Below are positions 10,924 through 23,055 of a stretch of DNA of 64,000 nucleotides, in pieces. Within the stretch, counting starts at the first letter, position 1. Each line of letters opens with the position of its first letter. The stretch comes from Undaria pinnatifida (lineage: Eukaryota > Sar > Phaeophyceae > Laminariales > Alariaceae). Below the pieces are notes generated by a model. That model ran no database searches. It saw only the letters and a list, made by a program, of their open reading frames with translations, and had not been told where the DNA came from. The stretch spans positions 15,669,462 through 15,733,461 of the forward strand of contig JABAKD010000009.1 in assembly GCA_012845835.1 (NCBI GenBank). Reading direction: 5' to 3'. Both the position numbers and the translations under genes were made by a program.

Positions 10924-11373
10924 GTGGGCCGACATAGCGTGATGACACGCGGGTCGACCTTCGGTCCGGCGCATGCAACTCCCAAAGCGCAGTGTCCGCC
11001 TGGCATGCATCCGACGGAGACTAGGTTGATTGCACAACATGACCGTGACATCCATTGGAAGGAACTGGCGAAGAGCGAACGGTTGGCACCCCTGTTCGAC
11101 TCTCAGCAGAGCACGCCTGCTTTGGTGTTGGCTCCACCCCCCGAGGAGGGATTATCCTCCACCGGGCAAGAACCCCCGCTCTTTGGTGGTTACGTGCGCT
11201 CCATGCTCCTGCAAATGCTCGTAGACCACCTCAAGGTGATCTCTACCACGCTACCGTTCGTCGTTTCCGCCAAGCAATGTAATAGGAGTGACGGGGGAAG
11301 GTGTTGGGCAGCCTGGCTCAGCGGGCGAGTCCTGACAGACCCCCCTCCTCCGCCAACTAGCGCTGTGCCATAA
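10924..11373 (+). CDS. Open frame of unknown status upstream of the small membrane protein
   Basis: A 149-codon frame with mixed, partly natural-looking composition (RLIAQHDRDIHWKELAKSER near the middle, a proline run at the end). No domain is recognised and no convincing splice link to the gene starting at 11490 was found. It may be chance or a decayed mobile element. Confidence 0.15.
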   Translation: MGRHSVMTRGSTFGPAHATPKAQCPPGMHPTETRLIAQHDRDIHWKELAKSERLAPLFDSQQSTPALVLAPPPEEGLSSTGQEPPLFGGYVRSMLLQMLVDHLKVISTTLPFVVSAKQCNRSDGGRCWAAWLSGRVLTDPPPPPTSAVP

Positions 11374-11489
11374 TCATATTGGGTTGTAGCACCATTGGTG
11401 CATAACCAGCACCATCCTACCTCGTAACACATATGTGTAAAAAATTTGGCCAACCATCTGCTGACGTTCGCATTCCGCCTCCGCCTCCG

Positions 11490-12620
11490 ATGTCGAAACC
11501 GCCGCGTCGCTCATGTGTCCTCTATGCGTTGACTTGGTATATGTATTTTCGGGCAGGGACGCCGTTGCGGGGTTTTTTCAAGTCGGCGCGCTTGAGCCTG
11601 AACGATGCGTCGGCAGAGATACGTCACATGAACGATGCTAGGGAAAAAAACATGAAGGAGCGTATGCAGGAGATGATGAAGAAGAGGAAGGCCCGATTCG
11701 AAGAGCTCGACAAGTCAGGAAGTGAGCTTTTAATTGCGTTTGAGTTGGTATCGTGGAGGGGGCGGGGGAGGGGGCAGGGAGCGGCAACAACAGTTGTTCT
11801 GCTGTCCTCTTGCTTGACTGTTTTTTTGTCGCTCCCTCCTTAGTATAGTTGTTTTTCTGGCTGCAAAGCGTTGTATGCTAGTATTTTGCTGCTGTTGTTG
11901 TTGTTGTTGTTGTTGGTGGTGCTGTTGTTGTTGCTGTTGTTGTTGCGGTGCTGTTTTTTGTTTTTTCTGTGCGCTTGCGTCGCGCCTCGACCGCATCGTA
12001 GTAAGCGCCTACAGTGTAAAGCTGCGTGAGTTGTAAAGATGCGTGAGGAGCGTGCTCGGGTCCTTGCTGCTCATTTGTGTACATTTGGCTCGTTTTGTGT
12101 GTATTGCTGCGTTTATTTGCGTTGTCCACCACGTGTAACACCCGCGATTCTGTGTTATCTCCCCGACGCAACCGAATTTTAACCCAGCGCAGCCTTTTGC
12201 GACAGCTTTCACGTGTGCGGTTAAGCCGTACGCTCTTTTTTATGCTCATCACGCGTGAGCTTATACACATACCGTTAATTACGCCTTTTCCCCGCCTGCC
12301 CCTACCATGACAACCGTTCCCTGTTTACCGTTCGGCAATCGCAGTGCTCACAAAATGCGGCGAGATGAAACGCCAGCACCCTGAGATCATCGTCGGCGGC
12401 TTCACGCTCGCGGTGGCTCTGCCTTCCGCTCTCGGTGAGATACAGATTAGCTCAGCCGTCCACGTTGCCAACCATCGTGCTTTTCGCATGTCTCGATTTT
12501 GAGGGCGGAGGGTTTATATTTTCTGGGTCGTATCTTGTGCTCTCTCGGTGTTGTGCTGTCGTTGTCGTCGTCGTCGTTGTATCGCCCTCGTCTTCGTCGC
12601 CGTCATTTTCGTCGTCGTGG

Positions 12621-12677
<57 letters not shown>

Positions 12678-13263
12678 TGCTGCGTGTTGTTGCTATTGTG
12701 ACAGCTGCTGCTGTTGCTGCCGGCGCCGGCTCATCGTGTTTGTGCGGTGATTGCTCGCCGCTGGCCTGGCCAAACGTACTCCACGCAGAGCACACCGTGT
12801 GCTGTGCTTTGCTTTCCTCGGTAACAGTCCATTTGATGATAAAGCGCCACCCACTACACCATGGTTGCACTGCTGTGGCCTCCACCCCCCGCTTGCTCAG
12901 CGTCTGTTGTCGTTGCGCTCACCCGACCTCGTCGTCGCTGCCGCCTTCCCTAACATTTGCGTACGCGGAGCTTACTAGCGGTCTTGAACACGCAGTACAG
13001 AATGCTGTGGGCAGATACATGAATGTTTGCCTGTTTGTGCTCGCTTGACAGGGCATTGACGATTGGCAGCCGGATCCGTTTTTGTTTTGCGTTTTTGCTC
13101 GTTTTATTTTGGTGCGACAGCCGGGAAGCGGGCGCTTTTCAGGAACAGCGTGGGCGCCCTGACGCTCTCGGCCACGGTGGTGTACGGGGGCGAATGGTTC
13201 AAGCGGCGGATGCTGGCAAGGTCAGAAGAAAGGAGGCCAGACTCCGGGCCACCGCGGCCGTGA
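11490..13263 (+). CDS. Small two-helix membrane protein, possibly mitochondrial
   Basis: Three exons, 11490-11721, 12345-12434 and 13121-13263, join with matching phases (A|TG and G|CC) and give 154 residues ending in TGA. Residues about 25-75 are a basic coiled-coil-like stretch (MNDAREKNMKERMQEMMKKR). Two hydrophobic segments follow (IIVGGFTLAVALPSAL, about 92-107, and VGALTLSATVVYGG, about 118-131), separated by a short basic loop (GKRALFRNS), which is a hairpin topology. The layout resembles small hairpin proteins of the mitochondrial inner membrane such as MICOS MIC26/27-type proteins, but the similarity is of shape only. The exact start is uncertain: a cryptic acceptor at 11556 could mean that the real first exon lies upstream. 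Confidence 0.58.
11881..11946 (+). repeat. Interrupted (TTG)n tract in intron
   Basis: A TTG/CTG trinucleotide tract in the first intron of the small membrane-protein gene. It creates the glutamine/threonine-rich antisense frames seen here, which I discount. Confidence 0.85.
12618..12676 (+). repeat. (TTG)n microsatellite, about 19 units
   Basis: A nearly pure TTG repeat in the second intron of the small membrane-protein gene. Long homopolymeric Leu, Cys, Val and Thr frames across it are artefacts. Confidence 0.92.
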
Positions 13264-13299
13264 CGGTAAGGGCACTCTTGTACGTGAAGGAGGCGGAAG

Positions 13300-13481
13300 T
13301 CGAGGGGGGGGAGGGGGGGGGGGGGGTACTCATTCATTGGTTGCCTTAGTTATTTGACCATTGACCACGCATCCCTTTCGAGACGGAGCACCGGGGGGGG
13401 GTGTACTCAGTTTGTGCACGGCCGTAGTCGTTTGACCATAGACCCTCGCACCCCTATCATGCCGGGACGGAGCACGTCGGG
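13300..13481 (-). repeat. Two truncated copies of the poly-C-tailed element
   Basis: On the minus strand, two tandem fragments (about 13300-13391 and 13392-13481) match the 3' end of the roughly 410-bp element found at 38630 and 43702. They carry ...GGATGCGAGGGTC..., the GAGTAC box and then a homopolymeric C tail (seen here as G runs). Both lack the 5' part. Confidence 0.62.
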
Positions 13482-16400
13482 TTTTATCAACCTGGGGCAT
13501 CGGGGGGGGGGGGGGGGTTACAGAAGAAGCCAGAGGTGATAGAGGCGTGCTTCATGCTTGTTTATCGGTTGTGTTTCGTGTGGGTGGCGCTCTGTGTGAG
13601 GTGGTGCTCGCATGATACATATTTTCATCTTCCAGGCAGGATGTTGCTCACGCTGTGTTGGTGAGATCGGTGTTCCCTCCGGTCTTCCCCTGTCGTGCTG
13701 GGGTTTGGTGTCCTGTCGCAGAGCGTACATTTTTATTTCATGTTTTTCTGTCCGATTTTTTCCAGTTCATCGCACTTTTAACGTGCAAGGGGGCCGGAAC
13801 AGACTCGGCACAGCCGAGGAAGCGTCGATTGCAAATCTTTGCGAGCTGCTGCGGTGCTGTAGGGTTGTATCGATTAGTCGGGAGATCGCAACTTCGATAA
13901 TGTACCGCTCTCCATATAGAAAAAGTGAGCCACGTATTTGGTGGTCCCGCCGTCATAGTGGCGCTCATGCCTGACGAACTTGCCCCTTGCGTTTCGTCGC
14001 CCTTTTCCCCCTTCGATTCGGTTTAGGTGCGCACACATACGCACGTCAGTGATGACGAGGGCGCCGATAATCTGTGGCCGCGATGAGCGTGGCAGGCGAA
14101 GACGGTCCTAGGAAGGCTCTGATTGGGCAGGCTATTTGCACGTTGTGCACGGGGGGGCGCCTCATTGCGATTTGTATCTTGGTATCTGTGCCTCATAGCA
14201 TGGGTGATCCTGCTTTTTGCCGCTAAGGTTTCCGAACCAGAGCCGCTTGCGTCGTTTTCGGTATTGTTTGTGGAGTTGTCTCCCTTTCTGTCGTTCTCTC
14301 TCTCTCTGCCCATCCATCTGCTGCTGGTCGGGTCAGGGCTGTACGTGGTGGACTCCTTTGCAGCCGGCGGTGATTTGCATCGTGGCGCGCCCCCGTTACT
14401 GTTTTGTAGGGGTGCTCAATTGTCAGGCGTCTCTGGCAGCGGCTATACCGATTGATTCCGCGCTGCCTGCTCTCTCCAGTTAGAAAGGGTTGGGCTATCT
14501 GTAACATGCTTTGGTGGGTTCTGTTGGTTCAGCGGAGTTTTGTTCCTTCGCGCTGTTCTGCAGAAGATTAAAATACAGACGGTAAGCACTCCATCCACGG
14601 GGCGTTTAGTTTAGTTTTTCAGCTTGCATCTTGCAGGTCGATGCGGTCATCGGCACTATTATTGTGATGAAAAGTAATCGACAGCTGCCGACGTATAGTC
14701 AACTGACTGAAGGTTGTGTATATCTATATTAATACCACCGATCGCCCGCTATAAAAACACCGCCAAATCTTGTGGATACAAAAACCAGCATGAAAAACAT
14801 TGCCAAAAAATGGACTTACGAGAAAAGTACGACACATCGGCTATTTCCATATTCAGATAATTAACCTGGGTGTCATACTTACTAGACTATATACCCCCGT
14901 TCCCCTGGTTGAACGACGCTCCTCCCCAGAAGCAGCAGCATCCTTAAGTGAAGGACACGAATCCAAAGTACAAGTGCACTACGGTCAATCAAGGTTCATC
15001 AATATAGTAGCTGCAGCGTTAGAGTGTACCAGGGATGTGTTTGTAATTATTCACTCCCGAGAGAACACACATTTTAATTCCCACCTGTGTAAACATAATG
15101 CAGATCGTGGCAGTAACTGTGTGAATATAAAGTAGTCCCAGGAAGCAGGCAAGGCAGGTTGTACATGAATAGCTCATCCGCTACTGTACTGCCGCTTCTC
15201 TCACACCTCGAACACATTCTACAATGTCCCCCATCCTATGAAGTAAGGCTGGATCACAGTGCGAAAGTCTCAATTGTCACGAAGTACCTGGAATACGATC
15301 ATAAGTATTGAGCACAAAATATTATGTTGTGGGGCATGGTGGAAGTCGGGTACGCCGGGTGGAGCGTCGTCACTGCTTGGCCAAAACACTCATATTTTCA
15401 GTCTATTTCTTCTATTTTTCAATGAAGATTATTGGCGAGGGTGGTATACGAACGAGCATTCGGTTCGGTACAACAAGTTAAACTGCGGTACGTGATTTTT
15501 AATACATGTTCCGCCGAAGCGTAGCCGGCCGGCCGCAAGGAAGATAATAAGTTAACGTTATCGTACCGCTGAGCGAGGGACATCGGATATCGTACATAAG
15601 GAATATACTGTTTAGTGCACCTAGACTACTACTACTACTAACTGGTGGTAGGTCAGGGGGCAACCTATCATATAAAAAAACAACTTGGGCTCTGCTGTTT
15701 GTTCTTGTCTCTATCAAACTAGCGAAGCTGCCACATAATAACCGCCACCAACAGTGACAATCTCACGGCTGACGACGTCCTTAAAATTGTGTTTACAAAG
15801 TTATTATTATTGCGATCGCCTGTCTGTGTTGCTGTGTTGATGTCTACGTATAGTACACGAGTAAGTAGCACTTGTGGGAGAGGTGTTATGTGTTTACACA
15901 ACTGATTTTTCGTGCGACCGTTTTTGCTCTCCAACGCTCCAAACCCAAACAGACAACAAAACTCACAATTTAAATCTGCACACAGCAATGTGACCTGTTA
16001 TGTTGGCGAGAGCACTCGTACGAGTACGACCGTCCAACCTAAAGAAACAAGTATTCCACTGGGGAACAGCATGCCAGCGCGTAACGTTGGCGCTGCATGA
16101 AGGAGGACACAAATCAGGCCGGCCGGGCGACAAACAGGGCGACAAAACCCAAAAGAGACAGCCATCGCACCGCCCGTAACGTTCAACTTTGGTTTGTTCT
16201 TTGTACACCTTCCTGTCGCCACCAAGCATAATAATAAAGCTTGACCTTTTTATCAGCGCCGCACAGACGACACGGTATGCGGACATAGACATTCTGGACT
16301 CTGGACTCTGGACTCTCTCGCTTTCTTCAGCTCCTCGCTTTACACCAAACGTTAAAGCCCCAACTGCCACATAGCCCCCACGCACACCCGCACATACGAA

Positions 16401-16550
16401 ACATCCCCTGTTCCCAATAAAACCCACGCATTTTTACCGAAGTGCAACTCCCCCAATCCAAGAGCACACCGCAAGGAAGGCGGAGGCTACTACTTCGTAG
16501 CCTCGACCCACGACCCACCCCGCGTCTGTGGGAGTGCTTCGAAGTCAACA
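13482..16550. other. Intergenic region upstream of GET4
   Basis: I find no exon here that I can support. Open frames on either strand lack motifs and splice support. The last few hundred bases presumably contain the GET4 promoter and 5' untranslated region. A perfect short repeat CTCTGGACTCTGGACTCTGG lies at about 16297-16316. Confidence 0.4.
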
Positions 16551-19500
16551 ATGGCAGGAAGATCCTCTCGCAGGGGTGGACATGGCACCGGCAACGAGCG
16601 TATCCAGGCGCTCGTTGAGCAAAAGCTAGTGGAAGGTTTGCAATACGAGGCTCTGCAGCTCTACCGGGGGGTGGTCTCTCGAAAGTCGGCGAGAGGGGAT
16701 GATGCCACGGCTTTGGCCATGGCGGAGCAAGGCATTCGCGTGCTCCTCAGGGAAGGCTATGCGGACTCGGCCACGGAGCTCGGCAATGTGCTGGTGGGGA
16801 TACTCACCGACCACGAGCTGGCGCCTACGGAGGAGCGCGTGGACGCAATAAAGAGGGTTAACGCTATGTACGACGACGCAAAGCGAGCCGCCGTGCTGGC
16901 AGAGGAGGATAGAAAAACTCAGCAGCAGGAGGAGGAAGGGGGAGGGTTGCAGGGTGGGCAGCAAGAGCAGCAGGAGAAGGGGGCGGGTGGAGGGGGTGCG
17001 GAAAAACAAGGGAATGGGGTGAATGGGAAGAATAACGGCAATGCAGCGCGAGGGATGCCCTCTGTTGGAACACTGCAGGTGTGACGTTGGTACTCGTTGT
17101 GTACACGTATGTCTTGGTAGAGCGCAAGAACCATGGGTTGTGGTGTGGTTTAACGGCCGTGCGGGTGCCTCTCCTGGGTCGGCCGTACCTCCGTCCAATA
17201 TTGAAATTGTTTTTCGAGTGTAGCATTGTTGTGAAGCCCTCGACGAATTTCACCAGGAGGTGTTTAAACCCTATTCCGATTGGAGCGCGTTTCCTGTGGT
17301 ATCGCGGTATGTCCTGCCCTTGTGTTTCGTGCTGTGGACCTTCGCTTTAGCTTATACCACATGATACATATCATGGGCTCTACCTGGTATGTACGGAACC
17401 AACGTTAGGGAAGTTACTTTGCACGTGCCTGATATTTCCTTTCAAGCGCACTGATCGGTAGTGCAGGCAGCTAAGACCTATTTCGAACTCCCGAAATTAT
17501 CCTATTCTAACTCCAAGTGTTTTGTCCCAATGTTGGGAGTGCGATGCTAAAAGGGTTAAGCAAGCACACTGATGCAATGTGATGCGTGACAGACATTACC
17601 TCGAGTTTGTCCGACGACGAGAGCTGCATGCAAACTTCGGGCATTGACGATCCGATAATACGTCCGTGCGTTTCGAGTTAAGTACGATCAACAGATTTAT
17701 GTGGAGGCGTTTGCGGGCAACACATAAAAGCGCCTTATCCAACATGCGGTGTTGTAGCTCTTCAGCTGTATGATATGTACGTGCGAAGTGCTCGCCTGCT
17801 GTTTCACTAGCGCGACTTTCCGTACGAGTACAGCATTGTTGATTTGTCGCTTGATCACGCCGTGGCGCGAACGGCACTCCATTCTCATGGAGCTTGTGTA
17901 CCCGTATATGGCAGTGTATAGCACGCCCCGTGGGATTAATTTCAGAGCCGAGCATTCTCCAAGACGAGGGGGGCACAAACAGCGAAAATGGCGCATGAAC
18001 AAGCGTTGCTCGGCGTTTGCACTGTGCCGATTGTCGACAAAATCGGCATTGAAATTCGTCGGGGGGGGGGTGTTATACTCCATGGAGGTGTTTCACACTG
18101 TATACGGTACAAATGTGCACCAGTATTTTTTCGATACATGAGTCGTTTCGTACGGGTGCGTCGTCCTTAACTCAGGGGCGGTTCCTCAAGCTCGCGGTCG
18201 CCTGGACGGCCGCGCGCGGGCAACGGTTTAGCGGGGATCCCGGCCTCTGCGCCCTCCTGGGACGATGCCTCTGGAACGAGGGGGACACAGAGCGTGGGAT
18301 GAGATATCTCGTGCTCGGCGAGCGACCGCAGGAGCTGTGCGACCTGATCGTGCAAGACGTACCGGACCTAGGAGCAAGGTGACACAACAAAAGCAGACTT
18401 GAGATTCCTTTTCTTTTTGGTCCCATGACTGCGGGGCTCTGCCGTCGTCGTTCGTGTTCGGGCATGAGTAGGTCCTCCAGTAGCCACAGTAGCAGCCATC
18501 GGTTCAAGTTCATATCGGTTCAAGTTAATGACGCCGAGGATCTGTGTCCAATCAATCAATGATGGACGACGGTTGCACCTTCCTCGGAATCAGTAGTGGT
18601 GTACTCTCGCGCTGATGCGGGTCACGTCTCACTAGATGGTTTTTGTTGTCGTCGTGTATTTATCTACCGTTACTGCTTGCTTTCCTGCTGATCGGCAAGT
18701 CTTGGTGTAGATTGCTGTAGATGAGGAGTAACAGCGGCAGGAATCGTCGTCTACTTCGCGAGCCCGTTCCTGGTGCTCCTCTTCTAGACTCGTACGTGTG
18801 CCTCTCTTCCAGACTCTTAGCTCCAACGTGAACGCACGAGTAGATTTAAGATGTTACGCAACTGCTGTATTGCCCCGCATGTCATTCCGCATGGAAATTT
18901 CTTCTTCTAGGCTTGTTCCAGAACAATTACACGACTCGTTTCTGAAAGATCCTCATCGCATATTCTGTTTCGCATTAAACGACTTACTGACAGTCTCATA
19001 CTACTGCTCCGTACTTCGTACTTTGTACTGCTATGAGGAGCACCATGAATACCAATAGAACACTTGCAAGTCACATACTGTAACAGCTAACACCGTCGAT
19101 ACAGCGGCTTAGTTTTCTCGGGTCGCCGTGATCGACCGAACTTCACGGAGCACCGTACCGTACGCGATCCGCCGTCGCTCCCGACATTCTTTGTTCACAG
19201 AGATATACAGGTCGCTAAGGGCGTGCTACAGTTCGCGAGCAAGGCAAGCCTGCGGGACGCCAACGCGCTGATGGAGAGTTACAAGGTGAGCGAGCCGGGA
19301 TGTAAAATTGGGCGTTTTTCTCCTGGGTCGACGGACTTCCTGTCGAGGCGTATCCGCCCTGCTGACGACGTTCAGTCATGCGCCGCCTGGCGCGTAAGGA
19401 CAAGCCTAAAATATTTCATGTGTTATCCGCGTCGGTCGCGTGCTTGCGCTCTTGTGTTTGGTTGTTTTTTTAGCACGTACGCAATCCCGCCGCAATTTAT

Positions 19501-21995
19501 ATACCTCTGCGTGACCGAACACCGAATGCCGTTAGCTGCAAGCGCGTTTGCAGAGCTGCCTGCCTTCTTCCATGAGTGTATCTACTAATAACACCTGGTA
19601 CTGGTTGTCAGGCTGCGCATCTTTGGAGAATGGTGGGTAATAAGAGCGGTGCGCCTCACGGAAGGTAAGGCGTTGGCGACTTTCCACAGCACTCGCAGCG
19701 TTTCGCACGGCAGCGATTAATGTTTGATTCTGTTGTCTTATCGCTGGGCCTCTCTCTGTCCCTTCCGTCCTCCACGCGCTCTCTTGGCACCCGTGGCCGT
19801 GTCACCACTTTCAGAGCAAGCAACAGAAGAAACCAACAGGGTTGCTGGAGTTTTGCGTCCTGCTGCTCAAGACTTGCGAGTACGACGCCGCGCCAGTTTT
19901 TCAGAAGCTGCTGGAGATGTACCGAGCCGAACTGTCCAAGGACGAGGCCTTGTTTGGGGTGAGTTTCAGGTCCACCGAGGATATGGTGCGCGCCAAAAAA
20001 AGTGAAAACGACTCCGCTCTAATACGTTTTATGATTATGTTGTTGTTACTTGGATTTTGTATGATCTCCGCTGTGTAGGTCTCAGAAACGGGTGTGTGGT
20101 TTCATCGATATGGCTAATTCCGGATACCCCTGAGTACACCTGTGGTTTTTTGGCGTCGTGTGTTTTAAGCTGCTGCTGACACCTTCGTTGCGTGTGGTCG
20201 TCGTAGCGATGTACCGGGTATGTATCACGGTACAACTGGAACTCTCCTGCTCGGGTTTGCTGCCGTGTTCGGGAGCTATTCTTTTGTGGGTGCTAAGGGC
20301 TTCGACGTCGTCGGTCTAGCACAGGAGCTACGTATCCAATATAATTCCAACCCCTTTTATTTGCTTTTGTCACTCTTGGTTTTCAGCCTAGTCTAACCCA
20401 TGAGATGGTTCACCGAGTTGCACGAGTTCAGTTTCATCTGAAAGTGACGCGTGCTACGATAGATGTACACCATTTTTTTTCCGAGGTTCCTCAATTTGTG
20501 AGTTTAAGACCTCTCCCAGAAGCTGATTTGGAGAAACAGAAGCTGCTACCGGATGAAAAATGCCATGGCCTTTGTAGACTATACGACGAGAATCATGCGA
20601 AATAAAAGAAGTTATTTCCAACGATTTTGTGTTAAGGGGGCCCCGTCATTCAAAAACCGTTTCAGACGAAAAGTGCCACCTCTATTGTAGCACGGGTCAA
20701 GTGTTTTGTGGATGAGGTACGTAAAGCTTCCCAACGTGAGGTACACGAGGGAAAAGTAGGGAGCCCTCCTACCGGTGTCGTGCCTGGTGACGCATGCTTT
20801 GGCGCACCTAAGATTTGCGGGGTTCCTGATTTGAGAAGCACTCATGAGAAAAAATGAAAGTGCCGTCTGATGAGCAAGCCCGTGCCTTACAGCGGGTATA
20901 CAACGAATGACAAACACAATAAAACGCCATATTGGTACATAACGTTGAGTATTCCTCACTGCAAAGGAGCCATCCCACGCTAGGGGCGCTGCAGATTCTA
21001 AGAAATTGCTGAGGTTCTAACACGAGGAGCTCAATCAATTTCAACATCCATCATCCATCATCGCCCGAAACATGACCTCGAAGATAGCCTTCGTTCGTTC
21101 GCCCAACCCGACCGACGTTTCTATGCCCTAGTCCCAAAACGTTGTATACTAAGCGATAGTTCCACACCTGAAGTGCTCAACCGTAACACATTAACATTAG
21201 CATTAACATTAGCATTAACATTAACATTGACCTTAACGTTAACATCAACATTACCATTAACATTGACCTTAACATTAACATTAACATTAACATTAACATT
21301 GACATTACCATTAACATTAACATTAACACTATCATTAACATTGACGTTGACATTGACATTAACATTAACATTAACATTAACATTAACATTAACATTAACA
21401 TTAACATTAACATTAACATTAACATTAACATTAACATTAACATCATCAGAAGGTCAGAAACCTTTTGGCTTGAAAATTGCAACCCGTGCCGCGAGATGAG
21501 TCAAAAAGGAGCCCCTTCACTCAGAAGTGTTTTGACCTAAAAATGCTCTTACCTCTAGCGTAGCACGCGTCTCCTTTTAAACTTAATGCTGTTCTCAATG
21601 CTGAACTTGGGCGTTTGCTTGGCGCGTGCCACATGATTGAGTGTACAGATAGAGCGCGACCATCTGTAGCATACGGGCCTGATGAAAGGCGTAACCTTGA
21701 TGCCACTGTTGTTGCCGCCTGCCGGATCCCAACCAGACCATCCCTGTGCACGCCTCTGCCGCCCCTCACCCCATCCCGCCTCGTTCCCGCCGGTCCTCCG
21801 TCCACTCGCGCTCCTCCTGCCCTCCCGTTACTGTCGTATCGTACATCTACGCACGTGCGTACGTACGTACCTGGTACGCGCTTATCGGAAACCCAGTACG
21901 TTGAGACGATCGCTTCGACCTACTTTAACCTTCGACTGCGGCCGCCGTCCATGCTGGACAATATCATGGGCATGTTTGGTGGAATGCCCAAATAG
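16551..21995 (+). CDS. GET4: GET4, tail-anchored protein targeting factor
   Basis: Five exons, 16551-17078, 18176-18378, 19201-19285, 19815-19958 and 21897-21995, join in phase to 352 residues (family about 310-330). GET4 pairs with GET5/UBL4A, in animals also with BAG6, as the cytosolic hub handing tail-anchored membrane proteins to GET3. The sequence shows the alpha-solenoid pattern of the family: LVEGLQYEALQLYRGVVSRK and RVLLREGYADSATELG in exon 1, FLKLAVAWTAARG in exon 2, VAKGVLQFASKASLRDAN in exon 3, LLEFCVLLLKTCEYDAAPVF in exon 4 and YVETIASTYFNLR at the C-terminus. Exon 1 ends in a Q/E/G/N-rich insertion (about residues 122-176) that is not typical of the family. The C-terminus is short (FGGMPK). 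Intron 4 holds a MITE and a hexanucleotide array. The family assignment is firm and the splice sites are well supported. Confidence 0.88.
20446..20698 (-). mobile_element. MITE of the GACGCGTGCTACGATAG family (in GET4 intron 4)
   Basis: 253 bp bounded by inverted ends GACGCGTGCTACGATAGA and (reversed) TCTATTGTAGCACGGGTC. The interior matches the other copies in reverse order: TCCGAGGTTCCTCAATTTG, CCAACGATTTTGTGTTAAG, CCCGTCATTCAAAAACCG. It is non-coding. Confidence 0.72.
21187..21444 (+). repeat. (ACATTA)n hexanucleotide array
   Basis: About 43 mostly perfect hexamer units inside GET4 intron 4, with a variant block near 21320-21360. The Leu-Thr and Met-Leu repeat frames across it are by-products. 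Confidence 0.95.
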
Positions 21996-22222
21996 GCAAA
22001 ATAGACGCATCGCACGATAGGGTTATTATGTCGTACCAGGTACCTGGTAAGGAAACGAAAGGATTTCGGGCTGACGAGGCACACGATGGGGGGCATGATG
22101 GGGGGGGGGGGGGGAGGGCATGCTTTGTCGGGACGCCCATGTAGACGCGTGCTATGGTCTATGATACGATAAGAGTCTCGTAGCAGTAACTGTTTGAACG
22201 AAATGTTTTTGGGCGATGGGGT

Positions 22223-22330
22223 ACATGGTGGGCATGTTTGTTATGATGTGATAGGCATGTTTGTTATACTGTGATGGGCATGTTTGTTATAGTGTGATGG
22301 GCATGTCTGTTCTAATGTGATGGACAAGTT
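22223..22330 (+). repeat. 27-bp minisatellite downstream of GET4
   Basis: Four diverged units near 27 bases with the core GGGCATGTTTGTTAT and GTGTGATG. The core resembles the end of the last GET4 exon (GGGCATGTTTGGTG at about 21968), so the array may have seeded from the gene tail. Confidence 0.65.
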
Positions 22331-22390
22331 TGGTGTGCTACGATTGGGGCACCACTTCATGACCAAAACCTTCTCGCTGAAGGGGCTCAC

Positions 22391-22495
22391 GGGGTGGGGT
22401 GGGGTGGGGTGGGGTGGGGTGGAGCGAGGTGGGGTGGAGTGGGGTGGGGTAGGGTGGAGTGGGGTGGGGTAGGGTGGGGGGTGGAGCGGGGTAGG
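22391..22495 (+). repeat. (GGGGT)n G-rich array
   Basis: A GGGGT pentamer array with point variants; a strong G-quadruplex candidate on the plus strand. It is a smaller version of the array at 60461-60656. Confidence 0.92.
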
Positions 22496-22763
22496 CATGT
22501 TTGGCGTGGTGGCACCTTTTTGACGATAAATAATCCTACTGACGGGGCGCCACAAAATGGGCATTTTGGCGAAACGCCTCTAGTAGGGGCGTGCTATTGT
22601 ACGATAAGGGGTTCGTACGAGCGTTTCTGGCCGAAAACTATTGTTTTGTGATTGACGGGGGCTCCTTGACCGAGAAAGTGAACCAACCGCCTACTATCGT
22701 TGGAGCACCCTTCGTGTTTTTGGTATGACGTTGACTATACCTAGGCGATGGGATTGTCTGGTT

Positions 22764-23055
22764 TGACGCGTGCTACGAAACGTTCTATTATTAGCACTTT
22801 TGACGAAAAACGTTTCTGAATATGGCGGTGTTTCTTGACCCGAAATCGTCGGAAATCGTCGGGAAAAAAATGTTGCTCTTGTGTTTGCGATATTCATTTT
22901 TTTGTAGGTCTAGGCGATGGGATTATTTTTTTGCTATCGGGTTGCAGTTTTCGTATTTTTTTTCTCAAAATAAGTTTTTTTGGGTGGGGAATAAATATCC
23001 TAAATTAGGAGCCTCGAGAAAATCAACTCGGTGCACCTCTATTTTTCCGTACGGT
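22764..23055 (+). mobile_element. Degenerate MITE copy
   Basis: Starts GACGCGTGCTACGAAACG and shares interior landmarks with the family (TTTCTGAAT, CCCGAAATCGTCGGAAATC, TAGGCGATGGGATT, CTCGAGAAAATC). The right end has decayed to GTGCACCTCTATTTTTCC. The same short modules recur just upstream (22540-22760), suggesting nested older copies. Confidence 0.45.

Noticed and set aside
21173-21499. Leu-Thr and Met-Leu repeat proteins
   Set aside because: Artefact of the ACATTA hexamer array within a GET4 intron.
22391-22495. Internal telomere repeat
   Set aside because: The unit is GGGGT, not a known telomere unit such as TTTAGGG or TTAGGG, and is found twice internally.
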